From Bacillus sp. AFS037270 (lineage in GTDB: Bacteria; Bacillota; Bacilli; Bacillales_B; DSM-18226), in assembly GCF_002585305.1 (NCBI RefSeq), contig NZ_NUNF01000010.1:186743-224376 (forward strand): a stretch of 37,634 bases of DNA. The letters run 5' to 3'. This document shows, in pieces, positions 25,059-32,641 of the stretch (position 1 is the stretch's first letter; each line of letters starts with the position of its first letter). Under the pieces are notes generated by a model, which saw only the letters and a list, made by a program, of their open reading frames with translations, was not told where the DNA came from and ran no database searches. Both the position numbers and the translations under genes were made by a program.

Positions 25059-25235
25059 TTAGTGTGTTCCAGTTGGAAAACCGGATTCAATTATAGTCAT
25101 CACTGTGAACCAGCCGAAAACTAGGAATGAAGCAACACCCCAAAAAGCGGCCAGGAAGTTCTTATTTTTTAGTGAGCTATAACCGGCATAGGCTGCAAGG
25201 ATTGTTACAAGAGCAAAAATAATCACTAAACCCAT
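25059..25235 (-). CDS. yqgW: DUF2759 small membrane protein (YqgW-like)
   Basis: This is a 58-residue protein with two transmembrane segments (LVIIFALVTILAAYAGYSSL and FLAAFWGVASFLVFGWFTVM) and the short tail SGFPTGTH. The layout matches the DUF2759 family, found in Bacillaceae at this locus. The start at 25235 has GGGGGAA seven bases upstream; the open frame up to 25271 adds residues without a ribosome binding site. Its function is unknown. Confidence 0.8.
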   Translation of the reverse strand: MGLVIIFALVTILAAYAGYSSLKNKNFLAAFWGVASFLVFGWFTVMTIIESGFPTGTH

Positions 25236-25366
25236 TTTTAGTTCCCCCTTTTTCGTAAAAGCCATTTCCAAAAATTATGTAACTATATTATATACATTCG
25301 TTTCCTATTTTATATTTTTTTCACCAATTTGTCGAGGGCAAATATACAGCACTAATAATAGCACGC

Positions 25367-25395
25367 TTTCTCTCCTATGTTCTTTAGTGTAAAAT
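25367..25395 (+). promoter_or_regulatory. probable yqgX promoter (extended -10)
   Basis: An extended -10, TGTAAAAT (TAAAAT at 25390-25395), has TTTCTC 17 bp upstream and lies about 36 bases before the yqgX start. Confidence 0.45.
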
Positions 25396-25431
25396 AAACC
25401 TGATGTATTTATGTATGGGAGGTACAAATTT

Positions 25432-26067
25432 ATGAAATGGCAACAAATCCCTTTAGGGCCCCTGCAAACGAATTGCTACATTGTTGAAAATCCTGATAAA
25501 ACATGTTTAATTATTGACCCGGGCGAGGAAGGGAAAAAATTAATTCACTTATTGAGTCAAAGAAAATTAAAGCCAATTGCTATTCTTTTAACTCACGCTC
25601 ATTTTGATCATATTGGGGCAATAGATGTTGTCAGGGAAACTTATAAAATTCCTGTTTATATTCACAAAAAGGAAGAAAAATGGCTTGAAGATCCTAGGTT
25701 AAATGGTTCGCAATTATTTATGCAAATTGAACCGATCGTGGTGAATCCAGCCGATCATATTATACATAATGAGGGGAACATGAAGATAGGCGAATTTTCG
25801 TTCCATGTTTTCCATACTCCTGGTCATTCACCTGGCAGTGTTTCTTATTACTTTGAAGAAAATGATGTTGTTATTTCCGGTGATGCTTTATTTCAGGGGG
25901 GAATCGGCCGTACTGATTTACCTGGGGGGAATTCCGGGCAGCTATTGAAAAGTATCCATGACAAGTTGCTTAGTTTGCCGGAAGAAACCTATGTCCTGTC
26001 AGGCCATGGACCTGTGACAACCATTGGCGAGGAAATGGATAGTAACCCATTTTTAAATGGATTTTAG
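25432..26067 (+). CDS. yqgX: metallo-beta-lactamase-fold hydrolase (YqgX, glyoxalase II-like)
   Basis: This 211-residue cytosolic protein of the glyoxalase II / MBL family has all metal ligands: THAHFDH (His55, His57, Asp59, His60), His132 in HTPGHSPGS, Asp151 in SGDALF and His192 in SGHGP. This predicts a dinuclear metal hydrolase, possibly acting on bacillithiol or glutathione-type thioesters such as S-lactoyl adducts. The substrate is inference. The start at 25432 has GGGAGG eight bases upstream; the frame is open to 25411 but has no ribosome binding site there. The COG1565 methyltransferase gene follows 36 bases on, likely in the same transcript. Confidence 0.9.
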   Translation: MKWQQIPLGPLQTNCYIVENPDKTCLIIDPGEEGKKLIHLLSQRKLKPIAILLTHAHFDHIGAIDVVRETYKIPVYIHKKEEKWLEDPRLNGSQLFMQIEPIVVNPADHIIHNEGNMKIGEFSFHVFHTPGHSPGSVSYYFEENDVVISGDALFQGGIGRTDLPGGNSGQLLKSIHDKLLSLPEETYVLSGHGPVTTIGEEMDSNPFLNGF

Positions 26068-26103
26068 AAAACTAAAGAAAGACCCAACTAAAAGGGAGTT
26101 ATT

Positions 26104-27180
26104 ATGATTACCTACTTAAAGCACATAATCTCTAATTCACCTAAAGGGCTTATCTCTTATGCCGATTATATTTCAGCCGTCCTTTATCATCCGGAATTAG
26201 GCTATTATATGAAGGATAAACCTAAAATTGGAAAGCATGGGGATTTTATTACTACCAGTAATATTTCGGATGTATACGGCAGACTTATGGCTAAGTGGTT
26301 TTCTACTATTTGTGAAAAAACTAAATTGCCGCCAGTTTTTTGTGAGATAGGAGCTGGAACAGGGCGTTTTGCGAATGCCTTTTTACAAGAGTGGTATGAT
26401 TCGATTGGAACGCCACTTAACTATATTATAGTGGAAAGCAGTCCCTACCATCGAAAGCGGCAGCGTGAATTACTTCAGCCCTTTTCAATTGTTCAAATGG
26501 AGACTCTTGGGCAGGTTGAACCCTTTTCTGGCATGGTATTTTCAAATGAACTTTTTGACGCTCTTCCGGTTCATGTTATTGAAAAAATAAACGGCGAGTT
26601 TGTGGAAGTGATGGTGGGGATGACAGATGACGGGCAACTTTTTGAACAAAGGGAAGCATTAACCAACCAAGCTATCCTTTCATTTCTTGCAGAAAGTAAA
26701 CTGGTCGTAAAAGAAAAACAACGGATTGAGATTCCTATCGCGATGGAGAAAATGATAGAGGATATTTCAAAGGTCTTAATTAAAGGAATAGTTGTGACTG
26801 CTGATTATGGCTACACCAATGAAGAGTGGACACATCCTCAGCATAAAATGGGGAGTTTAAGAGGGTACTACCAACATATGATGATAGACGATGTTTTGCA
26901 GCATCCAGGTGAGATGGACATAACCACCCATATCCACTTTGATCAACTCGTTCAAAAAGGATTGAATCATCAGCTGGAGTTGCTAACCAAACTTAGGCAG
27001 GATGAATTTCTGTTAAAGGCAGGAATTTTGAAGGAGTTAGAGGAGCATTATGATCCTAATCCTTTTTCCGAGGTAAGCAAAAGAAACCGTGCCATTCGCA
27101 GTTTAATTTTGCCGTCAGGGATGAGCACTTATTTTCATGTCGTGATTCAGCAAAAAGGTCTTCAATTAAAGGGAAGATGA
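26104..27180 (+). CDS. SAM-dependent methyltransferase, COG1565 / NDUFAF7-MidA family
   Basis: This is a 358-residue class I methyltransferase. Early motifs typical of COG1565 are visible: YHPELGYYM, KIGKHGDFITTSNISDVYG and the SAM-binding EIGAGTGRFA (about 81-90). VFSNELFDALPVHV (about 142-155) follows, with TADYGYT later. Eukaryotic NDUFAF7 symmetrically dimethylates an arginine of complex I subunit NDUFS2. The bacterial substrate is not known, so only methylation of a protein is suggested. The ATG has AGGGAG six bases upstream. It lies behind yqgX and ends at a strong terminator. Confidence 0.88.
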   Translation: MITYLKHIISNSPKGLISYADYISAVLYHPELGYYMKDKPKIGKHGDFITTSNISDVYGRLMAKWFSTICEKTKLPPVFCEIGAGTGRFANAFLQEWYDSIGTPLNYIIVESSPYHRKRQRELLQPFSIVQMETLGQVEPFSGMVFSNELFDALPVHVIEKINGEFVEVMVGMTDDGQLFEQREALTNQAILSFLAESKLVVKEKQRIEIPIAMEKMIEDISKVLIKGIVVTADYGYTNEEWTHPQHKMGSLRGYYQHMMIDDVLQHPGEMDITTHIHFDQLVQKGLNHQLELLTKLRQDEFLLKAGILKELEEHYDPNPFSEVSKRNRAIRSLILPSGMSTYFHVVIQQKGLQLKGR

Positions 27181-27194
27181 TGTGTTTGTAGAAT

Positions 27195-27227
27195 AAAAAA
27201 AACACCGGTGCACCGGCGTTTTTTTTT
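27195..27227. terminator. bidirectional terminator between the methyltransferase and yqgY
   Basis: ACACCGG-TGCA-CCGGCGT forms a strong GC hairpin flanked by A8 and T9 runs, functional on both strands. Confidence 0.9.
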
Positions 27228-27268
27228 GTTCTGCAGCGTCAGGATACATTCTTGGCGCTTCGCTCTTA

Positions 27269-27511
27269 TTACTCTCCTGCGCCAAGCGGCATCATGAACG
27301 TTGTCCAATATGTAAAGCCGACGAAGAAGATAGTTAAATATGCTCCGAAAACATACAAATACATACGTTCGGAAAGCTTTAGGTAGCTAAGCAGAACGAA
27401 AAATCCTGTTTGAGCCAAGAATAGCATTGCTGTTCTATCCAAATCACCCAGATAGAGCATTACGGTAAAAATACCAGTCCAAAAACCACAAACTCTGAAC
27501 ATGCGATCCAT
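27269..27511 (-). CDS. yqgY: DUF2626 membrane protein (YqgY-like)
   Basis: This is an 80-residue protein with about three hydrophobic helices, starting MDRMFRVCGFWTGIFTVMLY and ending TFMMPLGAGE. It matches the DUF2626 family, a short conserved Bacillaceae membrane protein at this locus. GGGGGTA lies eight bases upstream of the ATG. It is transcribed towards the methyltransferase gene and shares its terminator. Function is unknown. Confidence 0.82.
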   Translation of the reverse strand: MDRMFRVCGFWTGIFTVMLYLGDLDRTAMLFLAQTGFFVLLSYLKLSERMYLYVFGAYLTIFFVGFTYWTTFMMPLGAGE

Positions 27512-27594
27512 ATGTATACCCCCTTTTATCCTACGGTACCATCAATATAATATTATAAAGTAAAAGGAGGCATAATGTAAACATCGGACTCGAA

Positions 27595-28293
27595 TTAGTT
27601 TGTCACAAGTACTTGATAAGAACACGTTTCACAGCCTGAAATCATGTTTTCTTTTTCAATTAATTCAACTGATTCAAATAGAGCACCGAACATGCCTTTT
27701 AAAAATTCATGGTGCATATTACAAACTGTTTCAGTATGTTCCTCTGCAACTTCTTTAAAAGGACAATTGAAGATTTGGAAGTGAATTTTAGATTGGTCAC
27801 CGTTAGCTTCAAACTCTGGATAAAATCCAGCAAGGGTTGCAGCACTTTTTAAAATCGTCAGCTTTTGATCAAATGTCAGTGCCTCGCCAAGTGCCCTCTT
27901 TGCCATTTCTTGTTCAATAATTTCAGTCCCAAATCGTTTACCGGTGATAAATAGTGCTTCTTTACCAGCTTCACCAAGCGAAATCATCGTCTGCATGGCC
28001 ACTTTTGATAATAGCATGTAGTCTCGGTATGGGAAATGCAGTTGGATAACATCCTCAGACAAGCGGTATAGTCGGCTTGGTCTACCGCCTTTTCCCGTTT
28101 TCTTTGTTTCAGATGCCAACATATTCACATCTTCTAACTTAGAAAGATGTAGTCTTGCCACATTTGGATGGATATTAAAATTTTCAGCTACCTCTTGAAC
28201 TGTAACTTCTTGATGACGTTTGGTGATGTATTGATAAATGTAGTACCGTGTTGGATCTGACAAAACGTTTGTTATTTTTAATGTTTGTTCCAT
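27595..28293 (-). CDS. ArsR/SufR-like HTH transcriptional regulator with C-terminal cysteines
   Basis: This is a 232-residue regulator. The N-terminal winged HTH (about 8-80) has TVQEVAENFNIHPNVARLHLSKL as recognition region and KGGRPSRLYRLS as wing. The C-terminal domain has four cysteines: Cys177 (NCPF), Cys191 (TVCNMH), Cys221 and Cys224 (GCETC). This resembles the COG2345/SufR group, where such cysteines hold an Fe-S cluster, so cluster or redox sensing is inferred. The start is ATG at 28293 with GAGGTGA six bases upstream; the GTG one codon earlier is too close. A palindrome next to its -35 region suggests autoregulation. Targets are unknown. Confidence 0.75.
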   Translation of the reverse strand: MEQTLKITNVLSDPTRYYIYQYITKRHQEVTVQEVAENFNIHPNVARLHLSKLEDVNMLASETKKTGKGGRPSRLYRLSEDVIQLHFPYRDYMLLSKVAMQTMISLGEAGKEALFITGKRFGTEIIEQEMAKRALGEALTFDQKLTILKSAATLAGFYPEFEANGDQSKIHFQIFNCPFKEVAEEHTETVCNMHHEFLKGMFGALFESVELIEKENMISGCETCSYQVLVTN

Positions 28294-28326
28294 CACTGTT
28301 CACCTCGAACCCCCATAATTTACTCC

Positions 28327-28374
28327 ATTATAATACAGGCGAAATAACAAAGGAATGAAGTTAACAATGTTAAC
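28327..28374 (-). promoter_or_regulatory. promoter and palindromic operator of the SufR-like regulator
   Basis: On the minus strand a consensus TATAAT (28327-28332) has TTCCTT 17 bp upstream (28350-28355). Immediately beyond lies GTTAACA-A-TGTTAAC (28360-28374), a perfect 7-bp inverted repeat around one base. Its place next to the -35 fits an operator or activator site for the adjacent regulator; binding is inference. Confidence 0.5.
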
Positions 28375-28386
28375 ACTAAACCGTCA

Positions 28387-28446
28387 ATAAATAGCCATAT
28401 TTATCAAGGTTTGCAAGGTCTATACAGTACCAAGTTAACTGTATAG
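28387..28446. repeat. two further perfect dyads in the regulator's upstream region
   Basis: ATAAATA-GCCA-TATTTAT (28387-28404) and CTATACAGT-N9-ACTGTATAG (28420-28446) are both perfect inverted repeats. The second runs into an AGGAGG sequence at 28445-28450 that is followed by a short open frame without a usual start codon (28458-28526). They may be operators, or remnants of a lost gene's control region. Confidence 0.45.
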
Positions 28447-28526
28447 GAGGTCTACGGATCAAAAAAAGGGTAACCAAGGCAACTCTATTTCTTTTATTGA
28501 ATGTGATTGTGAATAATTGTACTTAA

Positions 28527-28897
28527 ATGTAGTTTAGTGCTTTATTAATTATATAAGTCATATTGAAATTATTTTCATATATTGTCGGACCCTATACTGG
28601 AAGTAAGTACAGCCAATTTGTCACTTTACTTGGAGCCTCTGCGGGCAAGATTATAAGCCATGAATCCAGACTTATCAAATATCCTGGCCCAGCCAAAACA
28701 TGCTATCATGCCCGCCTCTCCAAATAAAGTGCACGTCTCTAAAAGGATACATTATTAGACTGTTAGTTAAAATCTTAAGCCGAAGGCTATCCCATTGAAA
28801 TCAGTTTCTTACTCTACTCCACTAACTGGCAGAATAGTTAAATAACGAAGGAGTTATAATAAGTTGAATGATTTTTTTGGAGTAAAGAGGTATTAAT
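28527..28897. other. gene-free stretch holding a large imperfect stem-loop
   Basis: No credible gene was found. The notable content is an inverted repeat. CACTTTACTTGGAG (28622-28635) pairs with CTCCAAATAAAGTG (28718-28731) at 13 of 14 positions. GCGGGCA (28641-28647) pairs perfectly with TGCCCGC (28709-28715). The 61-base interior contains ATAAG / CTTAT. It could be a structured RNA, a mobile-element end or a non-autonomous element; no class is recognised. Confidence 0.5.
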
Positions 28898-29371
28898 ATG
28901 TCAATAAAAAATCAGTGGTTACTTAATATTGCAATGATAATACTCTCATGGCTAACAATACCTTTGTTAGGAAGGCGCACAATAAAGAGATTTTTACCAG
29001 CCTCTATCCTTGCTGTTCTAATTTGTAGTTTGGATGTTCCAATTGGAAAAAAACGCAGATGGTGGTCTTTTTATAATAAACCACAGTCCTTTATTCAAAA
29101 TGAATTTCCTTTTCTCATAGGTCCAATGTTGACGATGTCTTTATGGGTATTAAACTGGTCATACGGAAATTTTAAAAAGTTTATTATGTTAAATGCTATT
29201 GGCCAAGCACTTTTTGTATCTCCAATAACAAGATTATTTACAAAATTAAAACTCTATAAATTAGTTCAATTTAACGAATTTCAATTCTTTCTATATTTCT
29301 TTTACAAGGCTTTTTTCTTATATGGATTTCAATACCTTTTTGAAAAATACAAAAAAACTAATGCTTATTAA
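28898..29371 (+). CDS. hypothetical membrane protein
   Basis: This is a 157-residue protein with about four hydrophobic segments: LLNIAMIILSWLTIPLLG, an FLPASILAVLICSL segment, FPFLIGPMLTMSLWVLNW, and a C-terminal FFLYFFYKAFFLYGFQYLF. Conserved-looking basic and aromatic motifs KKRRWWSFYNKP and NEFQFFLYFFYKAF lie between them. I recall similar uncharacterised membrane proteins in Bacillus but cannot name a family. GAGGTA lies about ten bases before the ATG. The frame is intact although it stands inside a decayed stretch. No function is assigned. Confidence 0.65.
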   Translation: MSIKNQWLLNIAMIILSWLTIPLLGRRTIKRFLPASILAVLICSLDVPIGKKRRWWSFYNKPQSFIQNEFPFLIGPMLTMSLWVLNWSYGNFKKFIMLNAIGQALFVSPITRLFTKLKLYKLVQFNEFQFFLYFFYKAFFLYGFQYLFEKYKKTNAY

Positions 29372-29401
29372 AGTAACTGGGTGCAAGAGTTGAAGAACAG
29401 G

Positions 29402-29428
29402 GCTGTCGTAGCGGCAGCTTTCTTCTTT
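29402..29428 (+). terminator. terminator-like hairpin after the membrane protein
   Basis: The stem GCTGTCG / CGGCAGC (one wobble) with a three-base loop is followed by TTTCTTCTTT, 31 bases after the stop at 29371. The remaining bases to 29568 show no gene. Confidence 0.5.
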
Positions 29429-29568
29429 CGCTAAACCAGCTAATAGTTTGTCAATATTTTTCATTAAAAACTTTAAATATCTAATGCTATACTAAAAATG
29501 TACATGCCAAATAACCCTCCGTTAGTCTAATTTTGGAAGATTTTGTATTATTTGGTTAGATTTAGGTT

Positions 29569-30314
29569 CTAAGCTATATCTTGGAAAGTGGTTTTGTTCT
29601 TTAAAAGGGCAAATATCCAATGTAAGAGCTTATTTACACATGCTATTACAGCTTTACGACAATCACGAATGGCACAAAGAACCGCCATATACAAGGCATG
29701 TCTAAGTCTATTAGATCCTATTTTTTAGTGATTCGATTTTTAGTGGCAGAAAATTTACCAGATTCAAAAACACTCGGATCGACTCCGGCGAATACTACAA
29801 GCTTTTTTGGATCATTAAATCGATCTATTTCCCCAATATCAGAAATTATCGTTGCAGCGATTTTTTCTCCGATGCCAGGAATAGATTTGATGATATTATA
29901 TTCTTCAATTTCCTTAGCGAGGGCATCTATCTCCGACTCTAACTTTGATAGATGCTCTTTATACTGAAGAATCATACTTATATACATACCAAGGCTTAAT
30001 ATAGGACTCTGATAAACGGTCTTTTCGAAAGGGTTACGGGACGCCGCAGCTTTAAGTTCAATCGCTTTTTCTTTTGCCCACCTGATTGATTGACTTTTAC
30101 ATACTTCAAATATTTTTTCTGAAATTGTTTCTTCACTCTTAAAAATGTCATCTGAAGAGGGAAACTCTAAAAGAGTTAAGAGCGACACCACAGAATATAA
30201 ATCTCCAAAGACCCCAATATACTCAGGGAAAACTTGCTCAAGCACTGCCTGAAATTGAAGTTTTGTTTGTATCATCACGCCAGTTATATTTTCATGTTGT
30301 CTTGTAAGATTATG
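29569..30314 (-). pseudogene. IS110-family transposase remnant (5' truncated, frameshifted, internally deleted)
   Basis: The intact central part encodes the C-terminal half of an IS110 transposase: the sequence around VFPEYIGVFGDLYSVVSLL, then the Transposase_20 core SIPGIGEKIAATIISDIG and KKLVVFAGVDPSVFESGKF. The N-terminal DEDD/RuvC-like domain is missing; the frame ends at a stop at 30315-30317. After ITKK a frameshift at an A6 run (about 29718) breaks the gene. In the shifted frame it continues as GSNRLRHALYMAVLCAIRDC, then jumps directly to AVIACVNKLLHWIFALLK and the stop at 29569. About 30 residues normally between those parts are absent. It cannot encode an active recombinase. Confidence 0.85.
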
Positions 30315-30640
30315 TTAAGGGACATTCCTCATATGGCGGCATTACAGAAAGCAGCACCTTAACTTTCTTTTGATCGAGATTAATTAGTAGGTTAATTGTT
30401 ATAAATATTTGAAGCACGGATTAGTCAGTAAAACAACTAAAGTACGGGCAAGGGACCCTGTCGGGCAGCATGAATGGAAAGGTTGGACGAAGGAATTTTG
30501 GAGCAAAGACTCTGTGAGAAATGGGAGAGTTGACCTCCATGAGAAATGTGGAGATCCACCAGTGCGACCATACTTTACCTATATATCCACCTTTTGGATA
30601 AGGTTGGTTTGGTAGCTATTACTTGTTTTATCTCTTTTCA
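30315..30640. other. possible non-coding flank of the IS110 remnant
   Basis: Beyond the truncated 5' end of the transposase lies a stretch without a credible gene. The part 30409-30570 is less AT-rich and contains short repeats: GAGAAATG occurs at about 30499 and again 40 bases later, each near GGAG/CTCC complementary pairs, and GTGGA / TCCAC occurs near 30550. IS110 elements carry a structured bridge RNA in their non-coding end, upstream of the transposase. This could be such a region, but orientation and boundaries cannot be set. Confidence 0.3.
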
Positions 30641-30771
30641 CCCAAAATTATCCTTTAGTACACAACTCTTCCAATATTCAAATGAATTTTAAAACAGACT
30701 ACTGCGTAATTCGGAGAAAACAAGAGAAATCGAGAGATTTTCCTTTCTATATAGAGGGAGTTTAGTTCAAG

Positions 30772-30915
30772 CAAGGTTCTTGGTTGTATAAACCAGTTAA
30801 AACTGTAATGGATTTATTGCCTTTATTTGATAATAAAGAGAACTTAAAAGTCATTGATTTGGGTTGTGGTGTTGGCAGAAATAGTACCTTCGAAATGATA
30901 AACCCGTGCAATTAA
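30772..30915 (+). pseudogene. SAM-dependent methyltransferase fragment
   Basis: A 47-codon open frame encodes QGSWLYKPVKTVMDLLPLF followed by motif I of class I methyltransferases, VIDLGCGVGRNS, then soon stops (TAA 30913-30915). It is closed upstream by an in-frame stop and has no start codon or ribosome binding site. A complete enzyme of this type would extend about 200 residues further. It is a relic of a gene lost from this stretch. Confidence 0.65.
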
Positions 30916-31251
30916 AGACCAATGCTATCACCTATGTAGTAAGAAAAAATATGGGGTAGATATTTAACTTACGGAGGCTTGAGTTAAACACCTTGACGAT
31001 ACAAAAGCGAATAGCAGTATTAATACCTTTATCCAGACGATAGTCCAAAATCAACATTGAATAACACCAATCTATTCTTATTGCTTTAATTTCAATTTAA
31101 GACGTTGGGTGAGCCATTGCCCACTTTTCATAAGGTGTTAAGGAAATGCCCCCTCTTATCCCCTATCTATCTAAAAAAACATTTGGTCCACTCAATTAAT
31201 ACACTGGGTTAACAATCAGATGCATTGTTCGGTTCCTGAATATACTGTCAA
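30916..31251. other. gene-free, AT-rich relic sequence
   Basis: I see no intact gene, RNA gene or clear repeat in these 336 bases. Short open frames on both strands are broken by stops. The stretch lies between a methyltransferase relic and the amtB control region and is probably decayed DNA. Confidence 0.5.
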
Positions 31252-31268
31252 TGTTGCATAACCTAACA
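31252..31268 (+). promoter_or_regulatory. TnrA/GlnR-like box upstream of amtB
   Basis: TGTTGCATAACCTAACA matches the TGTNAN7TNACA consensus of Bacillus nitrogen regulators TnrA and GlnR at all fixed positions but one (G for A at position 5). It lies about 130 bases before the amtB start. A TATAAA -10-like hexamer is at 31358-31363, so the distance to it is longer than usual for TnrA activation. Confidence 0.5.
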
Positions 31269-31399
31269 TGTATGAATTTAACAATGCCAATTATCTAAAA
31301 ATTTTGTTGAAAATTAAGAGGTTGTGTAATACGATATCTTTATTAACAAGTAAATGTTATAAAACCTGACATAAAGATTTTACTAAGGAGATGAAAAAC

Positions 31400-32620
31400 A
31401 TGCAGATGGCGGATACAGTATTTATGTTTTTATCAACGATTCTCGTTTGGATTATGACACCCGGAATTGCTCTTTTTTATGGAGGAATGGTAAAAAGTAA
31501 AAACGTGTTAAGCACTGCGATGTACAGCTTTGGCTCAATTGCAATTGTTTCTATTATTTGGATTCTATTTGGTTATTCACTTGCTTTTTCAACGCATGGA
31601 AATCCATTTATTGGTGGTCTCGATTGGGTGGGATTAAAAGGTGTAACCTTTAAACCTAATAATGATTACAGTGCAACAATTCCTCATAATCTGTTTATGA
31701 TGTACCAGCTAACCTTTGCCGTTTTAACGGCAGCGCTTATTTCAGGTGCCTTTGCAGAGCGTATGCGTTTCTCTGCATTTGCTATCTTCACAGTCCTATG
31801 GTCTATATTGGTATACTCTCCTGTAGCACACTGGGTTTGGGGAGTAGGAGGATGGATTCGTAATCTCGGAGCACTCGATTTTGCCGGAGGAAACGTCGTG
31901 CATATTACATCCGGTGTTACCGGACTGGTGCTTGCGATCGTTCTTGGAAAAAGAAAAGATGCTGTCACCACGACTCCTCACAACCTGCCACTTACAATTT
32001 TGGGAGGAGCCTTAGTCTGGTTTGGATGGTTTGGCTTTAATGTTGGGAGTGCTTTAACCCTTAATGATGTGGCGATGTACGCATTTATCAATACGAATAC
32101 GGCAGCTGCTGCTGGAATCATTGGCTGGTTAGTAATAGAATGGCTGATAAATAAAAAACCTACGATGCTTGGAGCTATCTCAGGTGCAGTGGCAGGACTT
32201 GTTGCGATCACCCCTGCTGCAGGATTTGTTACTCCGGCTTCTGCTATTCTTATTGGATTCCTTGGAGGTTCGATTTGTTATTGGGGAGTCTTCTGGGTAA
32301 AAGAAAAATTCGGATATGATGATGCTCTAGATGCGTTTGGATTGCATGGAATCGGCGGAACATGGGGTGGAATTGCGACTGGTTTGTTTGCCACAAAATC
32401 CGTGAATGCAGCCGGAGCAGATGGATTATTTTATGGAGATCCAAGCTTAGTATTAAAGCAGTTAATTGCAATTGTTGCAACATATCTATTTGTTGGGATA
32501 GTATCATATATAATTATTAAAGTTGTAAAAGTCTTCGTCCCTGTCCGGGCAAATGAACATGAAGAATCTCTCGGATTAGATATTACACTGCATGGAGAAA
32601 AAGCCTATCACGAAGCATAA
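31400..32620 (+). CDS. amtB: ammonium transporter AmtB
   Basis: This is a 406-residue Amt/Rh channel with 11 predicted transmembrane helices, conducting ammonium under nitrogen limitation. The pore's twin histidines are His168 (GGNVVHITSG) and His316 (FGLHGIGGTWGG). The conserved Asp160 and the Amt signature around DFAGGNVVHITSG are present. The frame opens at an ATG at 31391 that directly abuts AAGGAG. The ATG at 31400, nine bases from it, is the better start. It is followed by a glnK pseudogene, where most bacteria have an intact PII partner. Regulation by TnrA/GlnR is suggested by the upstream box. Confidence 0.93.
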   Translation: MQMADTVFMFLSTILVWIMTPGIALFYGGMVKSKNVLSTAMYSFGSIAIVSIIWILFGYSLAFSTHGNPFIGGLDWVGLKGVTFKPNNDYSATIPHNLFMMYQLTFAVLTAALISGAFAERMRFSAFAIFTVLWSILVYSPVAHWVWGVGGWIRNLGALDFAGGNVVHITSGVTGLVLAIVLGKRKDAVTTTPHNLPLTILGGALVWFGWFGFNVGSALTLNDVAMYAFINTNTAAAAGIIGWLVIEWLINKKPTMLGAISGAVAGLVAITPAAGFVTPASAILIGFLGGSICYWGVFWVKEKFGYDDALDAFGLHGIGGTWGGIATGLFATKSVNAAGADGLFYGDPSLVLKQLIAIVATYLFVGIVSYIIIKVVKVFVPVRANEHEESLGLDITLHGEKAYHEA

Positions 32621-32641
32621 TTTTCCTAAAAGGGTGATCGT

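Noticed and set aside
30409..30615. 68-codon plus-strand ORF beside the IS110 remnant
   Set aside because: No usual start with a ribosome binding site, no recognisable protein pattern, and the sequence has the repeats and pairings expected of non-coding DNA.
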